DNA of 64,000 nucleotides from JABSOG01 sp965277695 (GTDB lineage Bacteria > Pseudomonadota > Gammaproteobacteria > Enterobacterales > Alteromonadaceae): positions 1 to 64,000 of the forward strand of contig CBDIDQ010000008.1 of the NCBI GenBank assembly GCA_965277695.1, read 5' to 3'. Made by a program: the position numbers and the translations under genes. Shown here one piece after another: positions 54,623 to 63,971 of the stretch. The notes under the pieces are model-generated. The model had not been told where the DNA came from, did no database searches, and saw only the letters and a program-made list of their open reading frames with translations. How positions within the stretch are numbered: position 1 is the first letter of the stretch; each line of letters starts with the position of its first letter.

Positions 54623-55633
54623 ATGTTTAAACGATTTTTAGCCATTTTGATTGCCCGTACTATTGAATTTTGGCGAGATAGGGCGGCGCTGGCGTGGAAT
54701 TTTATTTTTCCGATATTACTGGTAGTTGGATTTGGTTTGATTTTCTCCGGTGGTGGCCAACCCGCTTATAAGGTGGGTTTAATTGGTGAGCAGCAAACTG
54801 AATTTGTGAAGACCAAATACATCCAGTTTGTTGATTATCAAGCGGATGACCAAAGTGTCGCAAAAGCGATACTCAAATTGCAGCAACATCGGCTGGACTT
54901 ATTGGTGGATAGTGGTCAGCGGGTGTATTGGATCAATGATAGCTCACCTAGTGGTTATATTGTTGAGAAATTATTACTACAAGTGGAACCTGATTTTACT
55001 CAGCAGCTAGCCCAAGGGGCGCAGATCCGCTACGTCGATTGGGTGTTGCCAGGTATTTTAGCCATGAACATGATGTTCAGCTGTTTGTTTGGTGTTGGTT
55101 ATGTGGTGGTGCGTTATCGGAAAAATTCGGTATTGAAGCGGTTACAGGCGACGCCATTAAACGCGATCGAATTTATGTTGGCACAAGTGGTTTCTCGGCT
55201 GATGATTGTGCTGATGACTGTTGTTGTTATTTATGTGGGTTGCAATTTGTTTTTCAATTTTTACATGATTGGTCATTATTTGGAATTGTTGTTGCTGGCG
55301 CTGCTTGGTGCATTTGCAATGATTTCCTTGGGCTTTGTCATTGCCTCGCGTAGTCAAAGCGAAGAATTGGTCGGCGGTCTCATCAATCTGATTTCGTGGC
55401 CAATGATGATGATGTCCGGTGTTTGGTTCAGTCTTGAAGGCGCACCGGATTTTATGCAGTTAATCGCGCAATTTTTGCCGTTGACTCATCTGATTGATGC
55501 CGCCCGGGCGATCATGAGCAATGGCGATTCATTGTGGGATTTGAAATATAACGTGTTGTCGCTAGTGGCAATGACAGTGGTGTTTACCAGTATTGGTGCG
55601 GTTATGTTCCGCTGGGATAGTGATGGACGTTGA
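54623..55633 (+). CDS. ABC-2 type transporter permease
   Basis: The 336-residue protein has one N-terminal membrane helix (AWNFIFPILLVVGFGLIFSGG), a ~100-residue external loop, then five hydrophobic segments at ~150-325 (VLPGILAMNMMFSCLFGVGY, VVVIYVGCNLFFNFY, LGAFAMISLGFVIASRSQ, GLINLISWPMMMMSGVWFS and the last VLSLVAMTVVFTSIGAVMF). This is the six-segment ABC-2 fold. It is expressed with the ATPase; the short gap suggests coupled translation. Confidence 0.88.
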   Translation: MFKRFLAILIARTIEFWRDRAALAWNFIFPILLVVGFGLIFSGGGQPAYKVGLIGEQQTEFVKTKYIQFVDYQADDQSVAKAILKLQQHRLDLLVDSGQRVYWINDSSPSGYIVEKLLLQVEPDFTQQLAQGAQIRYVDWVLPGILAMNMMFSCLFGVGYVVVRYRKNSVLKRLQATPLNAIEFMLAQVVSRLMIVLMTVVVIYVGCNLFFNFYMIGHYLELLLLALLGAFAMISLGFVIASRSQSEELVGGLINLISWPMMMMSGVWFSLEGAPDFMQLIAQFLPLTHLIDAARAIMSNGDSLWDLKYNVLSLVAMTVVFTSIGAVMFRWDSDGR

Positions 55634-55729
55634 GAACATAGTTAACAATTGAATTAACGCCGTTGCACGGTCGCTGGGCTTTCAGGGTTTTTGGAGCGCT
55701 TGGTTCTTTAAAAACAAAAACATTTGGAT

Positions 55730-55753
55730 CACGCAGACACGGAGATACGGAGA
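55730..55753. repeat. Three octamers of the CACGGAGA type
   Basis: Reads CACGCAGA CACGGAGA TACGGAGA between the ABC permease and the agmatinase gene. Near-identical octamer runs recur as dispersed intergenic repeats in unrelated bacteria. Only one site is seen here. Confidence 0.55.
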
Positions 55754-55784
55754 AGGTCAAAATCAAAAGCTTATTGGAGAAACC

Positions 55785-56601
55785 ATGAATATAGCTTTGT
55801 TAGGTATTCCATTTGATGGTAATTCGTCATTTGAGCGGGGACCTGCTAAAGCACCAGCAGTCATCCGCGAGGTGTTAAATGGTGGGTCCTTAAATAGTGG
55901 CTGTGAAAATGGCTGTGAGCTGAAAAACAATGTGCGTTGGCTGGATTGTGGTGATCTGATTATTGACAACAAAACCAGTGAAAATAGGGATGGTAATCAT
56001 TTTGTCCAATCAATAGAGCAAGCAGCGGCGAAATTATTAGCTAATAATACCCGATTGCTGACGCTTGGTGGCGATCACAGTATTTCCTATCCATTACTTC
56101 GAGCTTATGCAAAAATTTACCCGAAATTAAATATTCTACATATTGACGCCCACTCGGACTTATATGATTCGTTTAAAGGCAATCGGCTATCCAATGCCTG
56201 TCCTTTTGCCAGAATAATGGAAGAGCAGTTAGGTGATCGATTGGTGCAAATCGGCATCAGAACCTTGAATCAACACCAATTAGAACAAGCTGAGCGGTTT
56301 GAGGTGCAAATGATTGAAATGAAAAACTGGCAGCCAAACAAGCTACCTGAGTTTGATGGTCCGGTTTATCTTTCACTGGATATTGATGGTATCGATCCTG
56401 CCTTTGCGCCCGGCGTGTTCACATCGCGAACCTGGCGGTTTAAGTAGCAGAGAAGTGATTAATATTATCCATCAAATAAACGCCCCTGTCGTCGGCGCAG
56501 ATATCGTTGAATTTAATCCACTCAAAGATATTGATAATATCACGGCTCAGCTAGTGGCCAAGCTGGTCAAAGAGGTGGCGGGTAAGATGTTGATGTCATA
56601 A
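55785..56601 (+). pseudogene. Agmatinase/arginase-family ureohydrolase, broken by one extra base
   Basis: The first frame (220 residues) covers GIPFDGNSSFERGPAKAPA, LGGDHSISYPLL, HIDAHSDLYD and SLDIDGIDPAFAPGV, the manganese ligands of the ureohydrolase fold. The frame ends just after this. Removing one T at 56418-56419 continues into SHREPGGLSSREV ... VGADIVEFNP and a stop at 56601, a full ~271-residue family member. GGAGA precedes the ATG by 6 bases. Substrate (agmatine, arginine or formimidoglutamate) is not resolved. The break may be a sequencing error. Confidence 0.75.
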
Positions 56602-56609
56602 TGCCTGGT

Positions 56610-58817
56610 TCAAACCCCCGTCTCCTCCAGCAAGGGCAGGGTGACAATGACCACTACGCCACTCTTGCCTGAACTGCTCTCGGCCCAGTTTTCTGCGATA
56701 ATCTTGCCTTGATGAAATTGTGCCAATCAAGCGGGCGATGTATAAACCGATGCCTAAATGAGGTTGTTTTTGCTGAATTTGCGGGCGTAATGATACCATC
56801 GAATCGAAAATGCGATCTTTCATTTCCTCTGGCAAGGCGGGGCCAGAATTGCTGATGCTGAACATTGCATTGCCTTTATCCTGTAGGGCTGTGATGGTAA
56901 TTGGCTGGTCTGCCAGTGAGAACTCCACTGCGTTGTTAACTAGCTTGTCGAGTAGCTGGGCGATATATTCCGGTGCGCCGTTGATGCTTAGTGGGGTCGG
57001 GGATAAGTCCAGTTTAAAACTGACGTCAGGATAGGCATATTTGTAACCCTCGACACAACCACCTAAAACTTCCATTAAATCAAAGACTTCTTTATCTGCA
57101 CTTTGTAAGGTTTGCTCCAACCGGGTGGCTTCGCTCATGTTGGTAATGATTTTGTTAAGTCGGGTAATACCTTCTTGTGCCCGGTCCATGTAGACCTTGG
57201 CATCATCACTCATCGGCTGCATAGCGAGATTTTCCAAAGACGAGCGAACGACAGCAACCGGTGTGCGAAGTTCATGGGATAAGCGCGATGACATATTCTC
57301 TAAATAGTGAGTATATTGGCCTAACCTGCCGACAATGCTGGCGAACGTGCGAGAAAGATCGCCGATCTCATCGCGAGTGGTCGAGCCTTTAAGAATGTTT
57401 TTTGATTTTGCCCTGCTCATCAATCGCTTGCTCGGTTTCGTTGCGTAGTTTGCGAATTCGACTAGAAATGCGTGAGGCAAAGAGAAATAACGCCAAGGTG
57501 CCGAGTGTCATAACAGCCAGAATGATATTGAACAGTTTTTCTAACGCTTTGTTTCGTAACGATCTTATACCGTTGGTGGTTTCTTCGGCGATCACCGCAC
57601 CCCATGACTTTATTGTCTATCCAGATAGGATAAGCGGCAGATAAAATTACTGCCCGGTTATCTGCGGTCAAGCGCCATTGTGATTTGGGCTTGCCAGCTA
57701 ATGCCGAGGTGATCTGTGTGCCTTCGAGTCGACCTGCATCATAGAGTTCATCGAGAAAATCTTCGGGTGGTCGGGTAAGTATTTTGTAATACAGCGGCAG
57801 CAATACCATCTTTTCAAATTGCTCCCAGAAGTTGCTCGGCTCAGTATTTTTGTCTTGAGCAAGCTCCCAAAAACTGCCTTGAGAGCGAATATCACCAGTT
57901 TGAGCCAATACCCGCTGATGTTGATCGACCACCCATAAGCGATAGCTGGTGTGCCCCATGCCTTTGATAATACGTTCAATTTCTGGCGAAGGAACTAAAA
58001 CAGTGCCTAGCTTGCGGTGGTCGGTGATATCCGAAGTGCCGATGGTGGCACCCTGTTTGCGATAAAGCGGATCATCAACGTCAGTGACGGCAAAGCCAAT
58101 CTTGCTGCCGAGCATAGTCAGCGGCATTCGGATCTCGATGTTATAACCTTGGTTGGTCTGTTGCCATTTGCCTTGAATGCGCGGCTCAGGTTTGGTCAAT
58201 AACGGATTATCAGAAGTGTTGGCCAGTAAATAGCTGTCGAGCCAGCCGGATTTTCGGTTAGAAATCACATAATGACGGAATCGTCCATCCGGTGCTATCA
58301 GGGCAATTTTGAGATGGTCATTACGGGTCAACCTTAGTGAGTTTTCTGGACGATAGACGACGTTATCGTCAAATACTTCGAAGAAGGCATAAAGATAGCT
58401 GCCATATTTTCCTACCATATGATTAAAGTTGAGCGTATCAGGTTGATATTGACTGCGATCATAGGGTCGGTTGCCTTCAATCAGGTGATCTTCGGCATAA
58501 TGTAAAGTGTGCTGAGTATAATCATCCCAGTCTTCGAGCTGACCATCCAAGCGAATGGCTTCATTAATAGGATAAGCGTACAGATCGCGACCTTTCACCA
58601 CTGAATCGAGGAAACTGGCCTGTACATCAAATAACTTTGGTCTTTCGTGCAAGGCGGTCGCCAGTGCCCGAGCGGTGCCGATGAGGGTTCTTTCTTGGCC
58701 TTGACGGAGGTACTTTTCCATTTCCCACACGTATTGATAGCCCAACCAAGGAATGGCGAACAAAAAGCCAGATAACAGCACTAGTTTGGCCCGCAAGCCA
58801 AAGGGAATACTAAACAT
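56610..58817 (-). pseudogene. pdsS: PdsS-type sortase-system sensor histidine kinase, three apparent frameshifts
   Basis: The start overlaps the pdsR stop by one base (TAATG). Read across three +1 insertions the protein is ~734 residues. It has an N-terminal membrane helix, a large periplasmic sensor region (DWDDYTQHTLHYAED, MVGKYGSYLYAFFEVFDD), a second membrane helix (ILAVMTLGTLALFLFASR), a HAMP-like linker, HisKA with SRLSHELRTPVAV (phospho-His) and HATPase with DKLVNNAVEFS and LGIGLYIARLI. It matches the kinase of the proteobacterial dedicated sortase system by position and architecture. Shifts fall at a G4 run (57600-57603), an A6 run (57398-57403) and a GG at 56723-56724. Stop codon chosen at 56610 in the restored frame. 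Confidence 0.8.
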
Positions 58818-59512
58818 TAAGAAGGCTCATTCCAGCGATAACCCATGCCATAAACGGTATCAATGCAGTTGAATTTATCATCCAGTTGCAAGAACTTTTT
58901 ACGGATACGTTTGATGTGTGAGGTGATCGTGCTGTCATCGACTACGATCTTCGATTCTTGCATCAGCTGTTCACGACTTTTAACGTGCCCGGCATGTTTA
59001 GCCAGTGCATACACCATCCAAAACTCGGTGACGGTAATTTCAATCGCTTGACCATCCCAATGAATGCTCATGCGGTTGGTATCTATCGTCAGTTGGCCGC
59101 AAGTTAACAGATTATCAGCGTTGGTTGGCTGGTCCATCACATCAAGACGCCTGAACAGTGCGGCAATGCGGGCAATGAGATGTGGCAGGCTGATGTCTTT
59201 GGTGAGGTAGTCATCGGCACCCATACGCAGCCCGCAGACGGTATCAAAATCATTATCTCTGGCGGTTAAAAAGATGATTGGCAGGGTATTAGACATCGCT
59301 CTGAGTGACTGACATAAGCTGAAACCGCCATCGATTTCATCTTCTAAGCCAATATCAATGATCGCCAAATCTGGCAGTCGTTGCTTAAATACCGCCAGCG
59401 CCTGCGGGCGATTGGCAAAGGTCTGCACTTCATATCCTTGCTTGCGCATGACGTCAGCATAATTTTCTCTGATGGCGACTTCATCCTCAACAATAGCGAT
59501 GGTTCGACTCAT
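58817..59512 (-). CDS. pdsR: PdsR-type sortase-system response regulator (OmpR family)
   Basis: The ATG at 59512 (MSRTIAIVEDEVAIREN) is preferred over the earlier frame start. The receiver domain holds the acidic pair EDE, phospho-Asp in LAIIDIGLE and Lys in DDYLTKDIS. The C-terminal winged helix (LTIDTNRMSIHWDG, ITVTEFWMVYALAKHAG, TVYGMGYRW) is of OmpR type. With the kinase overlapping its end it forms the two-component pair of the dedicated sortase system and probably controls the divergent sortase operon. It lies divergent to pdsO, with 235 bases between starts. Confidence 0.88.
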   Translation of the reverse strand: MSRTIAIVEDEVAIRENYADVMRKQGYEVQTFANRPQALAVFKQRLPDLAIIDIGLEDEIDGGFSLCQSLRAMSNTLPIIFLTARDNDFDTVCGLRMGADDYLTKDISLPHLIARIAALFRRLDVMDQPTNADNLLTCGQLTIDTNRMSIHWDGQAIEITVTEFWMVYALAKHAGHVKSREQLMQESKIVVDDSTITSHIKRIRKKFLQLDDKFNCIDTVYGMGYRWNEPS

Positions 59513-59747
59513 GATGTTGTTACTCACTACGGCTTGGCTAATAGCCTGACTATACAGCAATTTTCTAACATTTTAAGGGGGCTACGGGCGAAAAAAGACT
59601 AAAAAGCCAATTGCCATTTTTCTGCCACAATTGATCGCCGCTTTGCCTGTTTTGCTGCCCTGAATTGCCATATCAATGGGTTTTAATGAAGTCATTAACA
59701 TTGCAGTTCAACTTTATATTAAGCCGAAAAAAATAGGACAAAAAATC

Positions 59748-60518
59748 ATGAACACTAAATTAATCGTATCAGCTTTATCATTGACCTTATCACTTACCTT
59801 ACCTGCTGCTTATGCACAGGACAAAACGGTTTATGAAGAACAAAAAGCCGGTATCGGCATTGGTTTTGTTATTGGTGCCGCCGTTGGTGGACCAATAGGG
59901 GCGATGGCAGCGAGCTTCATCGGTAACTCGGTGGGTGAAAGTGTCGGTGAGGGCAAAGCGGATAAAAGGGAGATTGTGCTGCTTAGAGAGTCTTTGCTTC
60001 ATTCAGAGGGTGAAATTGCCCGGGTTAAACAGCAACAGATTGAAAAGTTGCGATTGGCACAACAACAACTTAATGAGATACAGCAGCGATTTGTCGCCAA
60101 ACAGCGGCAATATGAGCAGAAAATGGCGGCTTTTCATCAACAGCTTTCAGCGCAAAAATCATTGGTAGTGGCGCTGCAATTTCGTACAGGCTCCAGCACT
60201 ATCGAACCGGTTTATCAGCAGCAGCTGGTGGAATTAGCCAAAACCATGGGAGCGATGCAGGGTTATGGTTTGGATTTATCCGGTTACGCCGACAGACAAG
60301 GCGAGCAAGGTTATAACCAGCAACTTTCACAACAACGCGCTAACAGCGTTAAACAATTTTTGGTCAGCCAAGGTATAGCGGCTAACAGAATTGCGACAAC
60401 GGCTTTTGGCGAATCTCAGCCATTGCAAGCGACGCAAAGCTTAGAATCAGACTTCTTTGATCGTCGGGTGATTTTGCAATTAACCCCTACCGCCGCAGCT
60501 GTCGCTAAAAACGATTAG
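59748..60518 (+). CDS. pdsO: PdsO-type OmpA-like protein of the dedicated sortase system
   Basis: The ATG at 59748 starts a Sec signal (MNTKLIVSALSLTLSL ... AYAQD) that supports it; the product is 256 residues. A glycine-zipper-like stretch (GIGFVIGAAVGGPIGAMAA) is followed by a coiled coil (~90-145) and an OmpA-like peptidoglycan-binding domain (QFRTGSSTIEPVYQQQLVELA, LSGYADRQGEQGYNQQLSQQRA, VIAANRIATTAFGE). The layout is that of PdsO, anchoring to peptidoglycan. It is the first gene of the sortase operon, 28 bases before the target gene start. Confidence 0.87.
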   Translation: MNTKLIVSALSLTLSLTLPAAYAQDKTVYEEQKAGIGIGFVIGAAVGGPIGAMAASFIGNSVGESVGEGKADKREIVLLRESLLHSEGEIARVKQQQIEKLRLAQQQLNEIQQRFVAKQRQYEQKMAAFHQQLSAQKSLVVALQFRTGSSTIEPVYQQQLVELAKTMGAMQGYGLDLSGYADRQGEQGYNQQLSQQRANSVKQFLVSQGIAANRIATTAFGESQPLQATQSLESDFFDRRVILQLTPTAAAVAKND

Positions 60519-60546
60519 TCTCGTACCGCAACCCGAGGATATGACA

Positions 60547-62691
60547 ATGAAAAATGCCACTATGACCATCAATATGACCATCAATATGACCGTCACACTT
60601 TTGTTGGTGGCCTTTTTGTCACCCGCTTTATTATGGTCACTGACAGTCAGTGCCACTGAACACGCTGACAACGAAGATAATTTTGGTCAACCAGTCGAAC
60701 TTTATGACGCTGAGCAAGGCCGATTGGTGTTTTCTAGTGGAGACAGTAACGATGGTGGTTTGACCCACTATTATTTGGCACCGACGTTAAAAACCGCAGT
60801 CAGCATGAAAATCACGGGTTTAATCGCTCGGGTAAAAGTCACCCAACAGTTTGGCAATCCCAATCAGCAATGGCTCGATGGCGTTTATACCTTTCCATTA
60901 CCAGAACTGGCAGCGGTTGATCATCTGAGCATGATCATCGGCGAGCGGGTGATTGAAGGGCAAATTAAGGAAAAGCAACAAGCCCGAAAGATATTTCGCC
61001 AAGCCCAACGTGAGGGAAAAAAAGCCACGCTGATAGAACAGCATCGGCCTAACATTTTCAGCAATAACGTGGCTAACATTGGCCCCGGCGAAAGCGTTAC
61101 CGTTGAGATCGAATATCAGCAAACGCTGCATTATGATCAGGGCGAGTTTAGTTTGCGCTTCCCGATGGTGGTTGCTCCTCGTTACATCCCTGGTAAAAAA
61201 GTGATTGAAGGATTTAGCGGCACTGGTTGGGCGCAAAATACCGATGAGGTCTCTGATGCCAGTCTGATCACGCCAGATACCAAAACCGCTAACGATGCGG
61301 ATGAGCACGAGGTGTCGATTAACATTGATTTGCAAACAGGTTTTCCTGTGGCGCTGTTATCCAGTGATTTTCATCAGCTTAATATCACTGAGGTAAATGC
61401 CCAACGTTTTCAGATTGAGTTGGATCAACAAAAAACACTCGCCAATCGTGATTTCATTTTACGTTTTAAACCCGAGCCTTCGAATATCCCGCAAGGTGCA
61501 TTTTTTACTCAGCAAAAAGGCGATGACAATTATGCTTTGCTGATGTTATTGCCGCCTTATGAAGGGGTTGACTCATCGCAATTATTGGCCAAAGAAATGA
61601 TTTTTGTCATTGATACTTCAGGTTCGATGCATGGCGATTCGATGAACCAAGCCAAAGAGGCGTTGCTGTCTGGCTTGCATCGACTCAAAACCGGAGATTC
61701 ATTTAATATCGTCCAATTTAATTCTCATGCTTATAAATTATTTCCTCGGGCGATGCCTGCGACTGTGGCGAACATCAATCGGGCGCAGCATTATGTCAAT
61801 GGATTGATCGCCGAAGGTGGTACGCAAATGGATGAGGCATTACAGCAGGTATTACATAATAGTGACAATGTGGCAGTGATCAGGCAGGTCATCTTTATTA
61901 CTGATGGCAGTGTCGGCAATGAAGCCGCGTTGTTTGACATTATTCATCAACAGCTTGGCGATAGTCGCCTGTTTACTATCGGTATAGGCTCTGCGCCAAA
62001 TAGCCACTTTATGCGCGGGGCAGCGACTTTTGGTCGGGGCACATTTACTTATATTGGTGCTGTTGATCAGGTAAAAACTAAAATCAGCGCTTTATTTCAA
62101 AAACTCGAAAGTCCGATATTAAGCGATATTAAAATCGCTGGGTTGAACGATCAGCAGGCGGACTACTGGCCTGATCCGATCAGCGACTTGTATTTGGGCG
62201 AACCTTTGATTGTGAGTTTGAAATTGCCGCTGGATCAGCAAAACCTGACTGTTAGCGGCAAATTGGCTGCACAAAATTGGCATATGGATTTGCCGATTGG
62301 CAGAGGCGGCAAGGAAGAGGGGCTGGATGTTTTGTGGGCGCGAAACAAAATTCGTTCACTCAGCGAACAAGCGAGGACCCCGATACAAAGAAAGGAGGTC
62401 GGTAACGAGATCACCCAATTGGCATTAGCTCATCATTTGGTGACTCGTTATACCAGTTTGGTTGCGGTGGATGTTACGCCAAGCAAGCCGGCCCATGAAC
62501 AAAGCAAAACTAAAGCTTTAGCGAATCATCTACCCGATGGTTGGACTCGTCATCAGCCCCATGGACAGCTGCCACAAGGGGCAACATCTGCGCCAATGAA
62601 TTTACTATTGGGTGGTTTATTGTTGTTGCTAACATTGTTGTCAATCAGAGTTGTGCCAGTAAAATTTGGTCGAGGAGCAAGCGAATGTTGA
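60547..62691 (+). CDS. Sortase target protein with VIT and VWA domains
   Basis: The ATG at 60547 lies 8 bases after GAGG, better spaced than the ATG 6 bases earlier; the product is 714 residues. A signal region with short internal repeats (MTINMTINMT) is followed by a VIT domain (~60-190; LAPTLKTAVSMKITGL, QWLDGVYTFPLPELAAVDHL) and a VWA domain with MIDAS motif DTSGSMHG (~355). The C-terminus has a tripartite sorting signal: LPQGAT, a hydrophobic stretch and a basic tail. The usual dedicated-sortase target motif has Thr where Gly is found here. Its stop overlaps the sortase start. Confidence 0.88.
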   Translation: MKNATMTINMTINMTVTLLLVAFLSPALLWSLTVSATEHADNEDNFGQPVELYDAEQGRLVFSSGDSNDGGLTHYYLAPTLKTAVSMKITGLIARVKVTQQFGNPNQQWLDGVYTFPLPELAAVDHLSMIIGERVIEGQIKEKQQARKIFRQAQREGKKATLIEQHRPNIFSNNVANIGPGESVTVEIEYQQTLHYDQGEFSLRFPMVVAPRYIPGKKVIEGFSGTGWAQNTDEVSDASLITPDTKTANDADEHEVSINIDLQTGFPVALLSSDFHQLNITEVNAQRFQIELDQQKTLANRDFILRFKPEPSNIPQGAFFTQQKGDDNYALLMLLPPYEGVDSSQLLAKEMIFVIDTSGSMHGDSMNQAKEALLSGLHRLKTGDSFNIVQFNSHAYKLFPRAMPATVANINRAQHYVNGLIAEGGTQMDEALQQVLHNSDNVAVIRQVIFITDGSVGNEAALFDIIHQQLGDSRLFTIGIGSAPNSHFMRGAATFGRGTFTYIGAVDQVKTKISALFQKLESPILSDIKIAGLNDQQADYWPDPISDLYLGEPLIVSLKLPLDQQNLTVSGKLAAQNWHMDLPIGRGGKEEGLDVLWARNKIRSLSEQARTPIQRKEVGNEITQLALAHHLVTRYTSLVAVDVTPSKPAHEQSKTKALANHLPDGWTRHQPHGQLPQGATSAPMNLLLGGLLLLLTLLSIRVVPVKFGRGASEC

Positions 62692-63284
62692 GCATGAAAA
62701 GCGAACAATTGACCTTTAAAAGTCTTGTTGTCGGTACCTTATTGGTATTGAGTTTATGGCAACTGGGGTCGGGCAGTTATATCTTTGCCAAAGCACAGGC
62801 TGCTCAGTGGTTGCTCAGTGATGCTTGGCAGAAAACCCTAGCAGGTGAAGCTAATGTCAAACCTTGGTCTTGGGCCGACACTTGGCCAGTATCACGATTA
62901 ATTGTGCCGGGTCAGAACTTACAAATGGTGATCCTCGAAGGCAGCTCTGGTCGCACTTTAGCCTTTGGCCCCGGCCATGTAGTGAACACTCCCTTACCGG
63001 GTGAACTAGGAAATATAGTCGTTGACGGTCATCGCGATACTCACTTTCGGTTCTTACAAAACCTTAAAGCGGGTGATATCCTCATCCTCGAAACCTCACA
63101 AAACAAACAAATCCACTATCGCGTGATAGGCCACAGTATTGTTGATTATCAGGATACCGCTGAGGCATTGAATCAAGATAAAACCGCATTGACTTTGATC
63201 ACTTGTTATCCGTTTGATTCGCTCACCGCTGGTGGACCGTTGCGTTATGTGGTTGAAGCTAAGCCTATTTCGGCTGTTCTTTGA
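62685..63284 (+). CDS. Class GN sortase
   Basis: The ATG at 62685 overlaps the target gene by 7 bases, with AGGAG 8 bases upstream, giving 199 residues. One N-terminal membrane helix (SLVVGTLLVLSLWQLGSG) precedes the sortase barrel. Catalytic residues are His116 (VDGHRDTHF), Cys174 (LITCYPF) and Arg187 (GPLRYVVE). It joins the sorted protein to an unknown acceptor in the Gram-negative envelope. One sortase next to one target, with the pdsRS and pdsO genes, makes this a self-contained pds locus. Confidence 0.92.
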   Translation: MLSMKSEQLTFKSLVVGTLLVLSLWQLGSGSYIFAKAQAAQWLLSDAWQKTLAGEANVKPWSWADTWPVSRLIVPGQNLQMVILEGSSGRTLAFGPGHVVNTPLPGELGNIVVDGHRDTHFRFLQNLKAGDILILETSQNKQIHYRVIGHSIVDYQDTAEALNQDKTALTLITCYPFDSLTAGGPLRYVVEAKPISAVL

Positions 63285-63374
63285 TAAGGGCTTTGAGGGT
63301 TTGGGCAGAGCTCAGATATTGGCGGTAGCTTTGTTCAACATCTACACTTGGTTGTGCAGTATAGGAAATTTAAT

Positions 63375-63409
63375 TTGCGCAACTATTGCGCAATATCGCA
63401 TATTGCGAT
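63375..63409. promoter_or_regulatory. Palindromic operator upstream of the HigB-type gene
   Basis: Three nested dyads share the half-site TTGCG: TTGCGCAA (63375-63382), TATTGCGCAATA (63384-63395) and ATCGCA-TAT-TGCGAT (63395-63409). A -10-like GATAAT overlaps the last one, and AAGGAG precedes the start codon at 63429. Toxin-antitoxin operons are repressed at such palindromes, so autoregulation by a HigA-type protein is likely. Confidence 0.65.
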
Positions 63410-63428
63410 AATATCAAGGAGAAGAAAG

Positions 63429-63782
63429 ATGCGAGTGATAACACCAAGAGTGATAACAGAGGCGATGGTACGCCATGGGCAATGGAAAGTCGGATTGAAA
63501 CTGTGGTTGGATGTGTTTAATGAACGACAGTTGAGTTTTAAATCATCAGCACAAATCAGGGAGGTTTGGCGGTCTATCAGTAAGTGGGAAACCGATCGAA
63601 TACCAGCAATAAAACTCAGAGAACGTAGTAAAAAAGGACCTTTGGATATCTATGTGTTTGATGTTCATAAAAACGATTGCCGTATTGTGGCATGGGCAAG
63701 TCCCAAAGCACATACTTTCTTCATCAAGGCTGTTTATTCCCATGCAGAATACGACAAATGGTGGAAACAGGACGTTAAGTAA
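63429..63782 (+). CDS. HigB-family toxin (mRNA interferase, RelE-like fold)
   Basis: The ATG at 63429 (MRVITPRVITEAM) has AGGAG upstream; the 117-residue protein matches the HigB_toxin family: VREVWRSISKWETDRI-type centre, DIYVFDVHKNDCRIVAW and FIKAVYSHAEYDKWW at the end. HigB toxins cleave translated mRNA and are held by a downstream HigA antitoxin. Here the expected antitoxin does not follow within a few bases; 189 structured bases intervene before the next ATG. The promoter has operator palindromes. Confidence 0.8.
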   Translation: MRVITPRVITEAMVRHGQWKVGLKLWLDVFNERQLSFKSSAQIREVWRSISKWETDRIPAIKLRERSKKGPLDIYVFDVHKNDCRIVAWASPKAHTFFIKAVYSHAEYDKWWKQDVK

Positions 63783-63853
63783 CTATTTTCCATCCTGAAA
63801 CGTTAATTTTGTGCAGTCGTACAATCTTAACTGCCTCGGATGAAATTCATAAC

Positions 63854-63936
63854 CTATTGATTAATAGGCATTACCGCTAATGCGGCATAGCGCCCGTCCT
63901 GCCATTTGGCAGAGCGAAAAAGTGTTTTCGGACGGA
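63854..63936 (+). other. Strongly folded intergenic element, possible structured RNA
   Basis: Two adjacent hairpins (CCTATT..AATAGG at 63854-63869; GCATTA..TAATGC at 63869-63884, which competes with CCGC..GCGG) are followed by a perfect three-way junction. In it, CCGTC (63895-63899) pairs with GACGG (63932-63936) and encloses CTGCC-ATTT-GGCAG and CGAAAA-AGTG-TTTTCG. It lies between the HigB gene and the next start. No known family could be assigned. Confidence 0.5.
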
Positions 63937-63971
63937 CACTAACCAAGATTTAAATCGTAAGGAGTCAATAA

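Noticed and set aside
63854..63936. Integron attC site
   Set aside because: Hairpins are present, but I could not find matching RYYYAAC and GTTRRRY core sites at the two ends, and no integrase is nearby.
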